DNA from: Lentibacillus populi | GTDB taxonomy: Bacteria; Bacillota; Bacilli; Bacillales; Amphibacillaceae | Direction of reading: 5' to 3' | Assembly: GCA_014642895.1 (NCBI GenBank) | Contig: BMJD01000014.1 | Coordinates: forward strand, 18,082-82,081 | DNA length: 64,000 bases | Notes under the pieces: generated by a model | Databases searched by the model: none | Told to the model about the DNA's origin: nothing | What the model saw: the letters and a program-made list of their open reading frames with translations, nothing else | Shown here: piece by piece, positions 33,597 to 43,449 of the stretch | Numbering within the stretch: the first letter of the stretch is position 1 | Layout: each line of letters begins with the position of its first letter | Program-made: the position numbers and the translations under genes

Positions 33597-34481
33597 ATGG
33601 GAAACACTGGTACTGATCGTGTAAAACGTGGAATGGCAGAAATGCAAAAAGGCGGCGTTATCATGGATGTTGTCAATGCCGAGCAAGCAAAAATAGCTGA
33701 ACAAGCAGGGGCAGTTGCGGTTATGGCATTAGAACGTGTTCCATCGGACATTCGTGCTGCAGGCGGTGTCGCTCGTATGGCAGATCCAACCATTACGGAA
33801 GAAGTTTTAAACGCAGTAACCATTCCGGTTATGGCAAAAACTCGAATTGGCCATATTGTTGAAGCACGTGTCTTAGAAGCAATGGGTGTTGATTACATTG
33901 ATGAAAGTGAAGTTCTGACGCCAGCAGATGAGGTTTTCCACCTGAAAAAATCGGATTATACGGTGCCATTTGTTTGCGGCTGCCGCAATTTGGGTGAGGC
34001 TGCCCGCCGGATTGGTGAAGGGGCGTCCATGCTGCGGACGAAAGGAGAACCTGGAACAGGAAATATCGTTGAAGCTGTTCGCCATATGCGTCAGGTTCAG
34101 TCTGAAATCCGTAAGCTTACGGCAATGTCAGCAGATGAGGTAATGACATATGCAAAAGAAATCGGTGCACCGTACGAACTCTTATTACAAATCCGGGAAG
34201 AAGGTCGCCTGCCGGTTGTTAACTTTGCGGCTGGTGGAATTGCCACTCCAAGTGACGCTGCGTTGATGATGGAGCTCGGAGCAGACGGCGTATTTGTCGG
34301 ATCTGGTATTTTCAAATCGGACAATCCGGAAAAGTTTGCAAAAGCGATTGTGGAAGCAACGACCCATTACAAAGACTATCAATTGATCGCAGAGCTTTCC
34401 AAAGGTCTCGGTACGGCAATGAAAGGAATTGAAATGAGTACTCTTTCAGCAGCGGACCGCATGCAGGATCGCAGTGAATAG
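33597..34481 (+). CDS. pdxS: Pyridoxal 5'-phosphate synthase, PdxS subunit
   Basis: 294 residues, a TIM barrel. [36 protein letters not shown] with the active lysine, and [19 protein letters not shown] are the conserved PdxS (Pdx1) stretches. It joins ribose 5-phosphate, glyceraldehyde 3-phosphate and ammonia from PdxT to make PLP without deoxyxylulose phosphate. AAGAGGGGGAA precedes the ATG. It is nearly contiguous with pdxT. Confidence 0.97.
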   Translation: MGNTGTDRVKRGMAEMQKGGVIMDVVNAEQAKIAEQAGAVAVMALERVPSDIRAAGGVARMADPTITEEVLNAVTIPVMAKTRIGHIVEARVLEAMGVDYIDESEVLTPADEVFHLKKSDYTVPFVCGCRNLGEAARRIGEGASMLRTKGEPGTGNIVEAVRHMRQVQSEIRKLTAMSADEVMTYAKEIGAPYELLLQIREEGRLPVVNFAAGGIATPSDAALMMELGADGVFVGSGIFKSDNPEKFAKAIVEATTHYKDYQLIAELSKGLGTAMKGIEMSTLSAADRMQDRSE

Positions 34482-34496
34482 AAAGAAGGAATGACA

Positions 34497-35084
34497 ATGA
34501 TAACGATTGGTGTACTTGCATTGCAGGGTGCCGTACGTGAACATATTCGCTCGATTGAAGCTGCAGGTGCAAAAGCTATGGAAATAAAGCGGAAAGAGCA
34601 GCTTGCAGAAATCGATGGGCTCATTTTGCCCGGCGGGGAAAGTACGACAATGCGCAGACTTATTGATAGCTATGGTTTTTTCTCGGCAATTCAGCAGTTC
34701 GGTGAAACGGGAAAACCGATTTTTGGTACCTGTGCAGGCTTAATCTTGATGGCAAAAGAAATCGATGGTCAGGAAGCACACCTGGGGTTAATGAATATGA
34801 AAGTAGCCAGAAATGCGTTTGGACGTCAGGTTGCAAGCTTTGAGACAGACCTTCCGATTGTCCACGTTGCTAACGATTTTAATGCCGTATTTATCCGGGC
34901 ACCATATATTTTAGAGGCTGGGTCCGATGTGGAGATTTTGGCAACATATGATGATAAAATAGTTGCAGCTAAACAAGGGCATTATATTTGTACTGCTTTT
35001 CATCCGGAATTAACCGATGATAACCGATTTATGGAATATTTTGTTGAAATGGTGGAACAATCTATAAAAACACTTGCTTCTTAA
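34497..35084 (+). CDS. pdxT: Pyridoxal 5'-phosphate synthase glutaminase PdxT
   Basis: 195 residues. Class I glutaminase triad: the nucleophile cysteine in FGTCAGLIL near residue 78, with His and Glu in AFHPELT near the end; GGESTTM is the family's oxyanion region. It supplies ammonia to PdxS in a 12+12 complex. The ATG at 34497 is preferred over the one at 34491 because the latter directly abuts the ribosome site AGAAGGA. Confidence 0.96.
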   Translation: MITIGVLALQGAVREHIRSIEAAGAKAMEIKRKEQLAEIDGLILPGGESTTMRRLIDSYGFFSAIQQFGETGKPIFGTCAGLILMAKEIDGQEAHLGLMNMKVARNAFGRQVASFETDLPIVHVANDFNAVFIRAPYILEAGSDVEILATYDDKIVAAKQGHYICTAFHPELTDDNRFMEYFVEMVEQSIKTLAS

Positions 35085-35109
35085 AGCTATATTAGCTATG
35101 ATTTAGGTA

Positions 35110-35355
35110 ACATAGGATCGTTGTAAAAGTAATGACAGGAAATAGTAACAGTGTGTAATGCTAAAGAGAGTCGATGGCTGGTGTAAATCGATACAGGAAT
35201 ACTGTGAATCCATCCTTGAGCTGGTTTACTGAAATGTGTAGGTAAGCCCGGTTAATAACCGTTAATGTATTGGAGCCGGAAGATTTTTTCTTCAACAAGG
35301 GTGGCAACGCGGGAATAGACTCTCGTCCCTACATTCAGGGATGGGAGTTTTTTGA
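35110..35355 (+). promoter_or_regulatory. T-box riboswitch (leader of serS)
   Basis: The T-box AGGGTGGCAACGCGG at 35299 and a terminator CTCTCGTCCCT...AGGGATGGGAGTTTTTT just before serS show a tRNA-sensing leader. The upstream stem I carries AGTAATGACAGGAAATAGTAACAG. Because the gene is serS, uncharged tRNA-Ser is the expected effector; the specifier codon was not fixed by eye. Confidence 0.9.
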
Positions 35356-35385
35356 TTTGTAAGGAAAATAAGGAGGAATTGAACA

Positions 35386-36660
35386 ATGCTTGATATGAAG
35401 TATTTACGTAATAATTTTGATGAGGTAAAGGGGAAATTAACCCATCGCGGTGAGGATTTATCGGAGCTTGCGAAATTCGGAGAGCTTGATACGAGACGTC
35501 GGGAATTAATTTCTGAGACAGAAAAATTAAAGGCGAAACGGAACGAAACGTCCCAGCAAATAGCTGCCCTGAAAAAGGAGAAAAAGGATGCTGACGCTGT
35601 TATTAAAGAAATGCGCGAAGTTGGCGAACAAATTAAAGCATTCGATACGGAACTAAAGGAAATTGAAGCGAAACTTTCCCAGATTATGCTCTCCATTCCG
35701 AATATTCCGCATGAAAGCGTTCCGGTTGGGGAAGATGAGGATGATAATGTAGAAGTGCGTAAATGGGGCGTAATTCCCGAGTTTGGTTTTGCAGCAAAGG
35801 CACATTGGGATATCGCTACAGATTTGGAAATCCTTGATTTTGAAGCTGCAGCAAAAGTTACTGGCAGCAGATTTGTTTTTTATAAAGGTGTGGGTGCCCG
35901 ATTGGAGCGTGCCTTGCTCAATTTCATGATGGATCTGCACGCCGATGAACATGGTTATGAGGAAATGCTGCCACCATATATTGTCAACCGCACAAGCTTG
36001 ACCGGTACAGGACAATTACCGAAATTTGAAGAAGATGCGTTTAAGCTTGAAGAATGGGATTATTTCCTGAATCCAACTGCTGAGGTGGCAGTAACCAATT
36101 ATCACCGGGATGATATTTTAAAGGTAAAAGATCTGCCGAAAAAATATGTCGCATTTAGTACAAGTTTCCGTTCTGAAGCAGGATCTGCCGGACGAGACAC
36201 CCGTGGCTTGATTCGTCAGCACCAATTTAATAAAGTAGAGCTTGTTCACTTTGTAAAACCGGAAGATTCGTATGATACATTAGAAATGTTAACAGGCCAC
36301 GCGGAAAAAGTACTGCAGCTGTTAAAACTTCCATATCGAGTTATGAGCATGTGTACGGGAGATTTAGGTTTTACCGCTGCGAAAAAATATGATATCGAAG
36401 TATGGATTCCAACACAGGAAACGTACCGGGAGATTTCTTCTTGCTCCAATTTTGAAGATTTCCAGGCAAGACGTGCAGGAATTCGCTTCCGCCGTGAAGA
36501 AAAAGGAAAGCCGGAATTTGTTCATACGCTAAACGGATCTGGCCTGGCAATTGGTCGTACTGTCGCAGCTATTTTGGAAAATTACCAGCAGGAAGACGGC
36601 TCTGTTGCTCTTCCAGAAGTATTGCAGCCGTATATGGCTGGAAAGAAAGTTATTAGGTAA
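35386..36660 (+). CDS. serS: Seryl-tRNA synthetase
   Basis: 424 residues. A long N-terminal antiparallel coiled coil (residues about 30-105, [27 protein letters not shown]) grips the long arm of tRNA-Ser. The class II core has motif 2 [22 protein letters not shown] and motif 3 [23 protein letters not shown] precedes the ATG. It is controlled by the T-box leader in front. A tRNA-Ser gene follows 2.6 kb downstream. Confidence 0.97.
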   Translation: MLDMKYLRNNFDEVKGKLTHRGEDLSELAKFGELDTRRRELISETEKLKAKRNETSQQIAALKKEKKDADAVIKEMREVGEQIKAFDTELKEIEAKLSQIMLSIPNIPHESVPVGEDEDDNVEVRKWGVIPEFGFAAKAHWDIATDLEILDFEAAAKVTGSRFVFYKGVGARLERALLNFMMDLHADEHGYEEMLPPYIVNRTSLTGTGQLPKFEEDAFKLEEWDYFLNPTAEVAVTNYHRDDILKVKDLPKKYVAFSTSFRSEAGSAGRDTRGLIRQHQFNKVELVHFVKPEDSYDTLEMLTGHAEKVLQLLKLPYRVMSMCTGDLGFTAAKKYDIEVWIPTQETYREISSCSNFEDFQARRAGIRFRREEKGKPEFVHTLNGSGLAIGRTVAAILENYQQEDGSVALPEVLQPYMAGKKVIR

Positions 36661-36667
36661 CCAAACT

Positions 36668-36700
36668 AAAATCCCAGGTTTTAATAGGACCTGGGATTTT
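36668..36700. terminator. Bidirectional terminator between serS and the MATE gene
   Basis: Arms AAAATCCCAGGT and ACCTGGGATTTT face two convergent genes. Confidence 0.9.
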
Positions 36701-36703
36701 ATC

Positions 36704-38053
36704 TTAAAATCCCCGCGAGCTCAATCCTCTACGCATGACGCTATTCCGAGCAAAAACCATTAATGTTATTGCAACCATTCCTTCCGCTACTGGCAATGCA
36801 AGCCAAATTCCCGTCGTTCCAAATAAGAGCGGCAAGATAAACAGCATTCCTATTAACAGAATAAAGCCACGGAATAACGTGATACCTACAGAAGGACGGA
36901 CATAGCCGATTGATTGATAATAAGTCATGTAAATGAAATTTGTCCCCATAAACAAATAACCAAGGAAAAATAATTTGATTCCTTTGGCGGCAAGTTCAGC
37001 GATTTCCGAGGACGCCACACCAAAAATCGATACAAGGAAGTCAGCACCAATATAACCAATGCCCAAAAATAATACGCCAAGTGCAAGTCCGGTTATTTCA
37101 GCAACTTTCACGGTTTCCTTAATCGAGTTAAATTGTTTGGCTCCATAATAAAAGCTGATCATTGGTTGAATCGATTGGCCGATACCGATAAATGCCAAAA
37201 ACATAAACGTGTGCAAATAGTTAATAACGGAAAAAGCAGCAAGTCCTGTTGTACCAGCGTAATAGGCGATTGCAATATTATAGCCCATTACAAAAACACC
37301 TGTCCCTGCTTCAGACAAAAAGCTAGGCATACCAATGGCGCTAATTTGTTTTATATGCTGCATGTTCCATTTTGTCCTGATAAATTTTAAACCGGAATCT
37401 TTTTTAAAGAAATGAAACAAATAGACGACAAGACCCGCAAAAGTTGCGATTACTGTTGCTAACGCTGCTCCTGTTACTTCCCAATTGAGGATAAAGATCA
37501 TCCAGTAATCAAGCACAATATTGAGTAGTGCCGAAACAACCAAGCCAATCATCGCAAGCTGTGGATCACCATCATTTCGTACAAAAATACTGAAAAAGTT
37601 TTCCCAGGCAAGAATCACCGAAAAAATTAGTAATATTCTCATGTAATCAACTGTATATGGAAGTGTTTCTTCATTTGCTCCAAATAGATTGGCAAGTGCA
37701 TCCATATTTACATAACTGATCAGGGCGATAATTACTGTAACAAGTGTTAGAAAGATAAACGAAATAGTAAATAGCCCTTGAGCTTGTTTTTGGTTTCCCT
37801 CTCCCATTGCCATGGAATATAATGTTCCGCCTCCTACTCCAATAAGCAGGGCAATGGAAATAATAATGGAAAAAACGGGTACCGCCACATTCACACTCGC
37901 GAGTGCAACAGACCCTACCCCATTCCCTACAAAAATGCCATCAACGACAACATTTATCGACATCAGCATCATGCCGAGAAGTGTCGGGATAAAGTATTGA
38001 AAAAAGCTTTTGGTTGCAGATTGTGTCGCCAAACGTTCGTTTAGAGTACTCAT
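36704..38053 (-). CDS. MATE family multidrug exporter
   Basis: 449 residues with twelve hydrophobic segments in two similar halves. FIPTLLGMMLMSINVVVDGIFVGN in helix 1 and IGLVVSALLNIVLDYWMIF at about residue 185 are characteristic of MATE proteins; FIGIGQSIQPMISFYYGAK repeats the motif in the second half. Such carriers expel cationic compounds using H+ or Na+; the substrate here is unknown. The ATG at 38053 is chosen: the upstream GTG at 38062 is inside the ribosome site GAGGTGA. Confidence 0.92.
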   Translation of the reverse strand: MSTLNERLATQSATKSFFQYFIPTLLGMMLMSINVVVDGIFVGNGVGSVALASVNVAVPVFSIIISIALLIGVGGGTLYSMAMGEGNQKQAQGLFTISFIFLTLVTVIIALISYVNMDALANLFGANEETLPYTVDYMRILLIFSVILAWENFFSIFVRNDGDPQLAMIGLVVSALLNIVLDYWMIFILNWEVTGAALATVIATFAGLVVYLFHFFKKDSGLKFIRTKWNMQHIKQISAIGMPSFLSEAGTGVFVMGYNIAIAYYAGTTGLAAFSVINYLHTFMFLAFIGIGQSIQPMISFYYGAKQFNSIKETVKVAEITGLALGVLFLGIGYIGADFLVSIFGVASSEIAELAAKGIKLFFLGYLFMGTNFIYMTYYQSIGYVRPSVGITLFRGFILLIGMLFILPLLFGTTGIWLALPVAEGMVAITLMVFARNSVMRRGLSSRGF

Positions 38054-38217
38054 ATAAGTCACCTCAGAGCATGCAAATTACTTTCTATTTTAATCTCTTG
38101 GGTAAGGATAGTCCATTATTAATCGAAATTAATATCAATTAGTTGCTTGTATCTATTTTTTGCAGTAGCATGTAAAATATTAATTTCATTCTAAATAGCT
38201 GATAAGGAGCAAATGTG

Positions 38218-39195
38218 ATGAAAGCAGTTGTGGTCAATCAACCTGGTGGCGCGGAACAATTACAATTTCAAGAATTTCCTAAACCGGCATTAGAAAGCGG
38301 CGAATTGTTAATAAAGGTAAAAGCCTCTGCAATAAATCGTACCGATATTATGACACGAGAAGGCAAATCCGGATATATGAATAATCCGATTCTGGGCATA
38401 GAAGTTGCCGGGGAAGTTGAGAAAGCTGCAGAAGGAACGGATATAGAGGTTGGTACCCGAGTGATGGGTCTGGTAAATGGCGGGGGGTACGCTGAGTATG
38501 CGGTGATGCCTGCAGATCGGGCGATAAAGATTCCTGAAAATTTGTCTTATGCAGAAGCTGCTGCTATTCCAGAGGTATTTCTAACTGCCTATCAGACGTT
38601 ATTTTGGTTGGGTAATATAACGAATCAGGATACCGTTCTCATCCATGCGGGCGGCAGTGGGGTTGGTACCGCAGCTATCCAATTAACAAAACAATTAACC
38701 AATGCAAAAATTATTACGACAGCAGGCTCACAGGAAAAATTGGATTTTTGTCGTTCGCTTGGCGCGGATATTGGCATAAACTATAAAGAACAACGCTTTG
38801 CTGAGGAAGTCTTAAAAGCAACCAACAATCATGGGGCACATGTCATACTTGATTTTGTTGGTGCCTCCTATTGGGAGCAAAACCTGAAAAGCATTGCAAT
38901 CGATGGTCGCTGGGTACTAATTGGTGTGCTGGGAGGATCAGAGGTAGAGAAGGTAGACCTAATGTCACTCCTGGCGAAGAGAATCCATCTAAAGGGTACG
39001 TTACTAACACCAAGAAGTGATTCCTATAAAAAAGCCTTAACAGAGGAATTTAGTCGAAAAGCAATACCTTTATTTAAACAAAATAAATTAAAAGCTATTG
39101 TCGATCATACTTTCCCATTCGAGGACATTCAAAAAGCACATCGACATATGGAGGAAAATAAAAACATTGGTAAAATCGTGCTAAAAGTCGATTAA
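38218..39195 (+). CDS. NADPH:quinone oxidoreductase family protein
   Basis: 325 residues, zinc-free medium-chain reductase fold. An N-terminal GroES-like part holds SAINRTDIMTREGK; the Rossmann part has VLIHAGGSGVGTAAIQLTKQL near residue 140. It lacks the cysteine cluster that binds structural zinc. The sequence is closest in style to the PIG3/TP53I3-like quinone reductases (GLVNGGGYAEYAVMPADRAIKIPENLSY). AAGGAG lies eight bases before the ATG. Natural substrate unknown. Confidence 0.9.
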   Translation: MKAVVVNQPGGAEQLQFQEFPKPALESGELLIKVKASAINRTDIMTREGKSGYMNNPILGIEVAGEVEKAAEGTDIEVGTRVMGLVNGGGYAEYAVMPADRAIKIPENLSYAEAAAIPEVFLTAYQTLFWLGNITNQDTVLIHAGGSGVGTAAIQLTKQLTNAKIITTAGSQEKLDFCRSLGADIGINYKEQRFAEEVLKATNNHGAHVILDFVGASYWEQNLKSIAIDGRWVLIGVLGGSEVEKVDLMSLLAKRIHLKGTLLTPRSDSYKKALTEEFSRKAIPLFKQNKLKAIVDHTFPFEDIQKAHRHMEENKNIGKIVLKVD

Positions 39196-39236
39196 AACGT
39201 AACCAAAACTTCATGCTAAATAATGTATATTTCCGT

Positions 39237-39266
39237 TTGACAAGCTATTATGGAGCATGGTATATT
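39237..39266 (+). promoter_or_regulatory. Promoter of tRNA-Ser
   Basis: TTGACA at 39237-39242 and TATATT at 39261-39266, 18 bases apart, with the tRNA starting 17 bases further. Confidence 0.75.
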
Positions 39267-39282
39267 ATATCTTGTCGATTGC

Positions 39283-39375
39283 GGAGGTATACCCAAGTCT
39301 GGCTGAAGGGATCGGTCTTGAAAACCGACAGGCGGGTCAAACCGCGCGGGGGTTCGAATCCCTCTACCTCCTCCA
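39283..39375 (+). tRNA. tRNA-Ser (anticodon TGA)
   Basis: 93 bases. The acceptor stem GGAGGTA/TACCTCC, anticodon stem TCGGT/ACCGA with loop CTTGAAA (anticodon TGA), the long variable arm typical of class II tRNAs, T arm GGGGGTTCGAATCCC and an encoded CCA are all present. Confidence 0.97.
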
Positions 39376-39407
39376 TTTGTAAATTAGCGCATAAAATTTG
39401 GAGATAA

Positions 39408-39446
39408 AAATAAAGCCGTTACTTTTGTAGCAGCTTTATTTTTTTT
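39408..39446 (+). terminator. Terminator after tRNA-Ser
   Basis: Stem ATAAAGC(C)GTTAC/GTAGC(A)GCTTTAT followed by eight T. The next 340 bases up to 39788 hold no gene that I can support; they look like decayed sequence. Confidence 0.85.
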
Positions 39447-39788
39447 GAGTAATCGGAAAATAGTGTGGAAAGAGGGTTAAAAAGTCCCTCCTCCATTGCC
39501 TTAGTCAGTGTGGAAAATCAGCACCATAGATTTCTACAGCCCGAATTTTATAATTTCCTGTAACTTGAAAAAACGATGCGCGTTTTCCTCTCCACTTGCT
39601 TTGAAGCAAACCAAAAAAACTGCAGACTTCCCCTTTCCTCTAGTGCATCAAACAATAGCGTAAATGACGCCCAATACTACCAGCACCGAAACCGCAGAAC
39701 TTAGCAAAAAGGTGAAAAATCCCTTCCATGCCGAAATGCCGAAAATTGATGTGCTCTTACAGATTGCGTTTGAACCAGCCAAACAGAT

Positions 39789-39922
39789 GATTTTTTAATT
39801 TATAATGATGACTTTGGTCACTACAAAGGAGTCGCTTTAAACATATAGAAAACGAAGGAAATCTGAAATGTTGTTGGGTATCATAAAAGAGACTCAATCT
39901 TTCAATATTTACGCTTTCATGA
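39789..39922 (+). pseudogene. Remnant of a mupG 3' end
   Basis: Read on the plus strand this stretch matches the last 50 or so codons of the MupG-family gene at 44121-45203, from the NDDFGQYKG region to the stop codon, with several indels and an in-frame stop. It is one end of an inverted duplication that also includes the promoter/operator next to it. It cannot make a protein. Confidence 0.8.
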
Positions 39923-39946
39923 TCGTTTTTTAGTTTCCTTCTACAC

Positions 39947-40018
39947 TTTTCCGTTAGTAAACGGAAAAAATATAACATAACATTAAGCGCTTTCATGTTA
40001 AAATAAACATGTTAGAAC
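39947..40018 (+). promoter_or_regulatory. Operator, cre site and promoter of the EIIC operon
   Basis: A 22-base palindrome (arms TTTTCCGTT and AACGGAAAA around AGTA) is followed by a CcpA-type site, TGAAAGCGCTTAAT on the minus strand, and a probable -10 TAAAAT. Copies of this layout stand before the EIIB gene (other strand, about 93 percent identical by eye). Activation by the LicR-like protein encoded at 45.4 kb and glucose repression by CcpA are inferred. Confidence 0.7.
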
Positions 40019-40150
40019 CAATATAAACCAAACATTGGGGGTGCAATTGAAATATAACAAGGGATATTTAAGACAAAGTACGCTCTGCTTTAAACAAGTG
40101 TTTAGATTTATAACATGTCATTAAAAAATTCTATGTAAGGGGGTATTCTA

Positions 40151-41581
40151 ATGCAATTTTTAACTGCATGGTTGGAAAAGTATTTTCTTCCGATTGCAAG
40201 TAAACTTGGAGGTCAAAAGCATCTAGTTGCTTTAAGAGATGCATTTATCGGAACGCTTCCGGCAACGATGGCTGGGTCTGTAGCAGTTATGATTAATGCA
40301 CTTATACGGGATCTACCGCCACAATTCATCGATGGATATGATGGAAATACCATTCCAGTCATTAAAGAAATTATTACGGTTAATGGGTATGTATGGAATG
40401 GAACGCTTGCAATTGCCGGTTTGATTTTTGTGTTCTCGTGGGGGTATAATATTGCAAGAGCTTACGGTGTGAATGAATTATCGGGAGGAATTGTTTCAAC
40501 AGCTGCTACGATTGCCGGGATTACGTTCTCTTTCACCGGTGGAATTACAGGATTGAATTTGGACCAGGCTACTGTAGATGCCATCAACGAAGCCGGGTGG
40601 TCCGCAACTGCAACAGACATTACAGCGGCAGGATATGGCTGGCTCCCATTGAGCAACCTGGACGCCAATCTCTTCTTTACTGCAATGATTATTGGTTTTG
40701 TTGCTACCATGATATTTGTTAAATTGATGTTAAAAGATTTAACTATTAAGTTGCCGGAATCCGTTCCACCAGCTGTTTCCAAAGCTTTTGCATCGATCAT
40801 TCCGGCAACTGTTGCTCTATATGTTATTGCTATTTTCTATTTCGTATTCTCTAAGATAGTACCAGATATGACTTTCTTAGATTGGTTACAAAAAACAATT
40901 GCTCTGCCACTTCTTGGACTATCTCAAGGATTTGGAGCAGTTATTCTGGTTGCCCTATTCGTTCAATTGTTCTGGTTCTTTGGAATCCATGGACCGAACG
41001 TTCTTGCGCCAATCTTGGAAGGCGTCTTTGGTGTTGCCCAATTAGAAAACGTTAGGCTGTTCCACCAAGGTGGTGCAGAATTGGTAATTGCTGAAGGATA
41101 TCATTGGGTTCGCGGATCTTTTGACGCTTATGCTTGGTATGGTGGATCCGGCGGAACGATTGTTTTGATTATTGCTTTACTAATCTTCTCCAGACGGAAA
41201 GACTACCGGACGGTTGCCAATTTGTCTGTCGGACCTGGAGTTTTCAATATCAATGAACCAATCATGTTCGGTTTACCAATTGTGTTAAACCCAATTATGT
41301 TCATTCCATTCTTGCTTGCACCAGTGGTATCCGTTTCCATCGGCTACTTTGCGACGATATTGGGACTGGTTGCGCCAGTTTCTGTAGCAGTGGCTTGGGT
41401 TACTCCACCGTTCTTGTTATCCTTCCTGGCTACAGGAGCAGACTGGCGTGCACCAATTGTCACATTAGTTGCTATGCTTGTTTCGTTTGCCATCTGGATT
41501 CCATTCGTTATTGCTGCAAACAAGATGGATCCAGCCTTGGGAGAAGAAACAGAACATGACGATCAGAAATACGCGAATTAA
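40151..41581 (+). CDS. PTS cellobiose/lichenan-type transporter, EIIC component
   Basis: 476 residues with about ten membrane segments. The opening WLEKYFLPIASKLGGQKHLVALRDAFIGTLPATMAGS and the later FWFFGIHGPNVLAPI and NINEPIMFGLPIVLNPIMFIPF are those of the lactose/cellobiose EIIC family (CelB, LicC). It carries a beta-glucoside or related disaccharide across the membrane while it is phosphorylated by EIIB. The ATG follows AAGGGGG. EIIB and EIIA are on the opposite strand 2-4 kb away, an unusual split. Confidence 0.92.
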   Translation: MQFLTAWLEKYFLPIASKLGGQKHLVALRDAFIGTLPATMAGSVAVMINALIRDLPPQFIDGYDGNTIPVIKEIITVNGYVWNGTLAIAGLIFVFSWGYNIARAYGVNELSGGIVSTAATIAGITFSFTGGITGLNLDQATVDAINEAGWSATATDITAAGYGWLPLSNLDANLFFTAMIIGFVATMIFVKLMLKDLTIKLPESVPPAVSKAFASIIPATVALYVIAIFYFVFSKIVPDMTFLDWLQKTIALPLLGLSQGFGAVILVALFVQLFWFFGIHGPNVLAPILEGVFGVAQLENVRLFHQGGAELVIAEGYHWVRGSFDAYAWYGGSGGTIVLIIALLIFSRRKDYRTVANLSVGPGVFNINEPIMFGLPIVLNPIMFIPFLLAPVVSVSIGYFATILGLVAPVSVAVAWVTPPFLLSFLATGADWRAPIVTLVAMLVSFAIWIPFVIAANKMDPALGEETEHDDQKYAN

Positions 41582-41641
41582 GAGGCCACTTCCATCGTGA
41601 AGCGGCCACCCTTCTTTATCATAAGGAAAGGAGTCGAAAAA

Positions 41642-41866
41642 ATGATTGAAATCAGCTCCGCTGTCCAACAAGACAAAATCATTGAATTATTGAACAACTA
41701 TAGTGAAGAGGGGACTCAATTTTCCTTCAAGGACAAAAAAGGTATCAATCTTTATTTTGAAACAAACGCAAATGATTTGGAAAAAGCAGCAAAACTGGCA
41801 AAGTCAGCTATAAAAAATCAGCCGTGGGGTTCGGTTCTTTATTTCCGTTCTTCCCCTGCTAAATAA
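41642..41866 (+). CDS. Small protein of the PTS operon, unknown function
   Basis: 74 residues from the ATG at 41642, which has AAAGGAG upstream; the longer frame starts in the leader. No domain is recognised. MIEISSAVQQDKIIELLNNYSEEGTQFSFKD suggests a small soluble alpha-beta protein, and DLEKAAKLAKSAIKNQPWGSVLYFRS closes it. It is 60 bases after EIIC and 15 before the next small gene, so it is part of the sugar operon. Confidence 0.65.
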   Translation: MIEISSAVQQDKIIELLNNYSEEGTQFSFKDKKGINLYFETNANDLEKAAKLAKSAIKNQPWGSVLYFRSSPAK

Positions 41867-41881
41867 AAAAGGATGATTAAC

Positions 41882-42070
41882 ATGGCTAAAGGAGGTTTAT
41901 TTCTTCTTAGCATCGGCTGTCTCCTATTATTATTTAGCGCAAATGCCAAAACAGGGAAGTACGATATCCTTAATATGACCACTGCATTATTTCTTATTAT
42001 AGTTGGTACAATTATTGTTTTTAAGGAAAAGAAGGAAAAGAAGAAAAAGAATAAAAAGGAAAAAGATTAG
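41882..42070 (+). CDS. Small membrane protein of the PTS operon
   Basis: 62 residues from the ATG at 41882: two hydrophobic segments (GGLFLLSIGCLLLLFS and MTTALFLIIVGTIIVF) and a highly charged Lys/Glu tail. The ribosome site AAAAGGATG is moderate. No family recognised; it stands between two PTS-operon genes. Confidence 0.6.
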   Translation: MAKGGLFLLSIGCLLLLFSANAKTGKYDILNMTTALFLIIVGTIIVFKEKKEKKKKNKKEKD

Positions 42071-42079
42071 GTGAACCTA

Positions 42080-42517
42080 ATGGAAATAGTAAGAAAAATG
42101 AATGTGCCGGTTGAATTTTTTTACAAGACGATTATAGATTCCGTTTTATCTGATATCCATTCCCAAACGGGAAAAAAAGTATCGGAAAAACAATTGACAG
42201 GGTTCGAGTATGTCAAGACGTTCTCAAAAAATTCCAAAGCTACGGTTCGGATTGAAGAAGTCACCAAAAATAATTCCTATCAGTATCGAACAACCAGCAA
42301 TAAAAATGATTTTATAGTAGCCTATAAGATTCGTCCACTTACGGAAGAGAGTTGTCAATTGCACTATACTGAAAAAATGGAATCCTTTGGCTATCTTCAA
42401 AAATTAAATGATGCGTTTATCGGCATTGTTTGGTCTCCCTTGAAAAAAAGAAGATTTAAAGAAATGCTTAAACAAATAGAAGCTTCTTATTTAAATGGAG
42501 CCAAAAAAAGTGGTTGA
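42080..42517 (+). CDS. DUF3284 domain protein
   Basis: 145 residues from the ATG at 42080, with AGGTGA five bases upstream. The start MEIVRKMNVPVEFFYKTIIDSVLSDI and SYQYRTTSNKNDFIVAYKIRPL are typical of DUF3284, a START-like fold family that occurs almost always in PTS sugar operons of Firmicutes; its role is unknown. It is the last gene of the plus-strand operon and is followed after 75 bases by repeat copy D. Confidence 0.8.
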   Translation: MEIVRKMNVPVEFFYKTIIDSVLSDIHSQTGKKVSEKQLTGFEYVKTFSKNSKATVRIEEVTKNNSYQYRTTSNKNDFIVAYKIRPLTEESCQLHYTEKMESFGYLQKLNDAFIGIVWSPLKKRRFKEMLKQIEASYLNGAKKSG

Positions 42518-42591
42518 GAGGAATAGAATGCCTCTTAATCACTTTTTTCATGATGGTTGTTTTTTCACAAGTGGTCAGTTCGGTACCCGTA

Positions 42592-42910
42592 AGAAAAGCG
42601 CAAGCGCCCGTTTAGCGGTGTATGTGCTGCGCCCGCGCAACGTGGGTGGTTCGGTGTTGCCGCGCAAAGCGGCGGTTTTAACCGAACATTCCTACCGAAG
42701 GAGATAAAGGAAACACGGTGAGCTGGAAGCGAACCGATGTTGACTTTCACCACAAGGGTATAAGTGCGACTAAGCCTCTGGTTTCACCAATCGGCAAGTC
42801 TTCTTTATCGTACGGAGGCGGGTGTTGCACACTAGCCGCTGGGCGCTGGAGCTGGACATGGCCATTCTTGATCATGAATTAATATCGTTAAAAATTATAT
42901 ACTTTACTTT
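42592..42910 (+). repeat. Structured dispersed repeat, copy D
   Basis: Terminal pairing AGCGCCC/GGGCGCT, bulge GTTT, AGCGG/CCGCT and TGTG/CACA; inner hairpin GCCGC-GCAAA-GCGGC inside GTTCGGT/ACCGAAC. It keeps GAGATAAAGGAAACA and CGAACCGATGTTGACTT, like copy A, but carries its own insert near 42747-42800. The 3' end is more diverged than in the other copies. Confidence 0.85.
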
Positions 42911-42911
42911 T

Positions 42912-42949
42912 AAAAAAAGGATCATTACCAAGTGGTATGGTAATGATCC
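42912..42949 (-). terminator. Terminator after the EIIA gene
   Basis: Stem GGATCATTACC/GGTAATGATCC; on the minus strand it is followed by seven T. Confidence 0.88.
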
Positions 42950-42973
42950 CTTTAAATCAGATAATACTTTTTA

Positions 42974-43291
42974 TCATTCCACGATTTTTTTATACATTTC
43001 AATCATTTCTTTAACTAATTCAGTAATCGTTTCTGTACTCATCAATTGGTCTTCCGCATGCATAAAGAGTAAGGAAAATTCAACTTTATCTCCAGCAGCT
43101 TCTTTTTGAATTAAGGAAGCATGTACTTTATGTCCTTCAACAAAATATTTCTTTGATTCCACTAATTTTTCTTCTGCCAGAGCAAAATCACTACGCTTTG
43201 CCGCATAAAGGGCTTCCATTGCTAAACTTTTTGCTGATCCAACGTTACTAATAATTTGAAAAGCAATCGTATTTAAACTTTCATCAACCAT
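42974..43291 (-). CDS. PTS lactose/cellobiose-type EIIA component
   Basis: 105 residues, all helical, the family's normal size. Phospho-accepting histidine in GHKVHASLIQKEAAGD and the second conserved histidine in LLFMHAEDQLMS. It takes phosphate from HPr and passes it to EIIB. It follows EIIB on the minus strand, but with a 385-base gap holding what seems to be a broken EIIC start. No strong ribosome site stands out; CCAAGAAGGTTG lies upstream of the start. Confidence 0.93.
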   Translation of the reverse strand: MVDESLNTIAFQIISNVGSAKSLAMEALYAAKRSDFALAEEKLVESKKYFVEGHKVHASLIQKEAAGDKVEFSLLFMHAEDQLMSTETITELVKEMIEMYKKIVE

Positions 43292-43449
43292 TTTTATTGC
43301 ACAACCTTCTTGGAGTAGTATAATTCATTTCTAACTTTATTCTTAAAAAGCTGACCTATTGAAAATCAATTAATGCACCTGGCTATATTATTTTTCTTCC
43401 TGTTTTCTCTTCACAAATAAAATAATCAGCTAATTTAAGACTTACCAAA

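Noticed and set aside
39470..39495. Copy of the tRNA-Ser 3' end (CCTCCTCCATT) about 120 bases downstream as an old attachment site
   Set aside because: Only 11 bases match and no mobile-element genes lie between; this is too weak to support.
39757..39996. 79-codon frame on the minus strand before the EIIC gene
   Set aside because: It lies antisense to the mupG remnant and over the operator.
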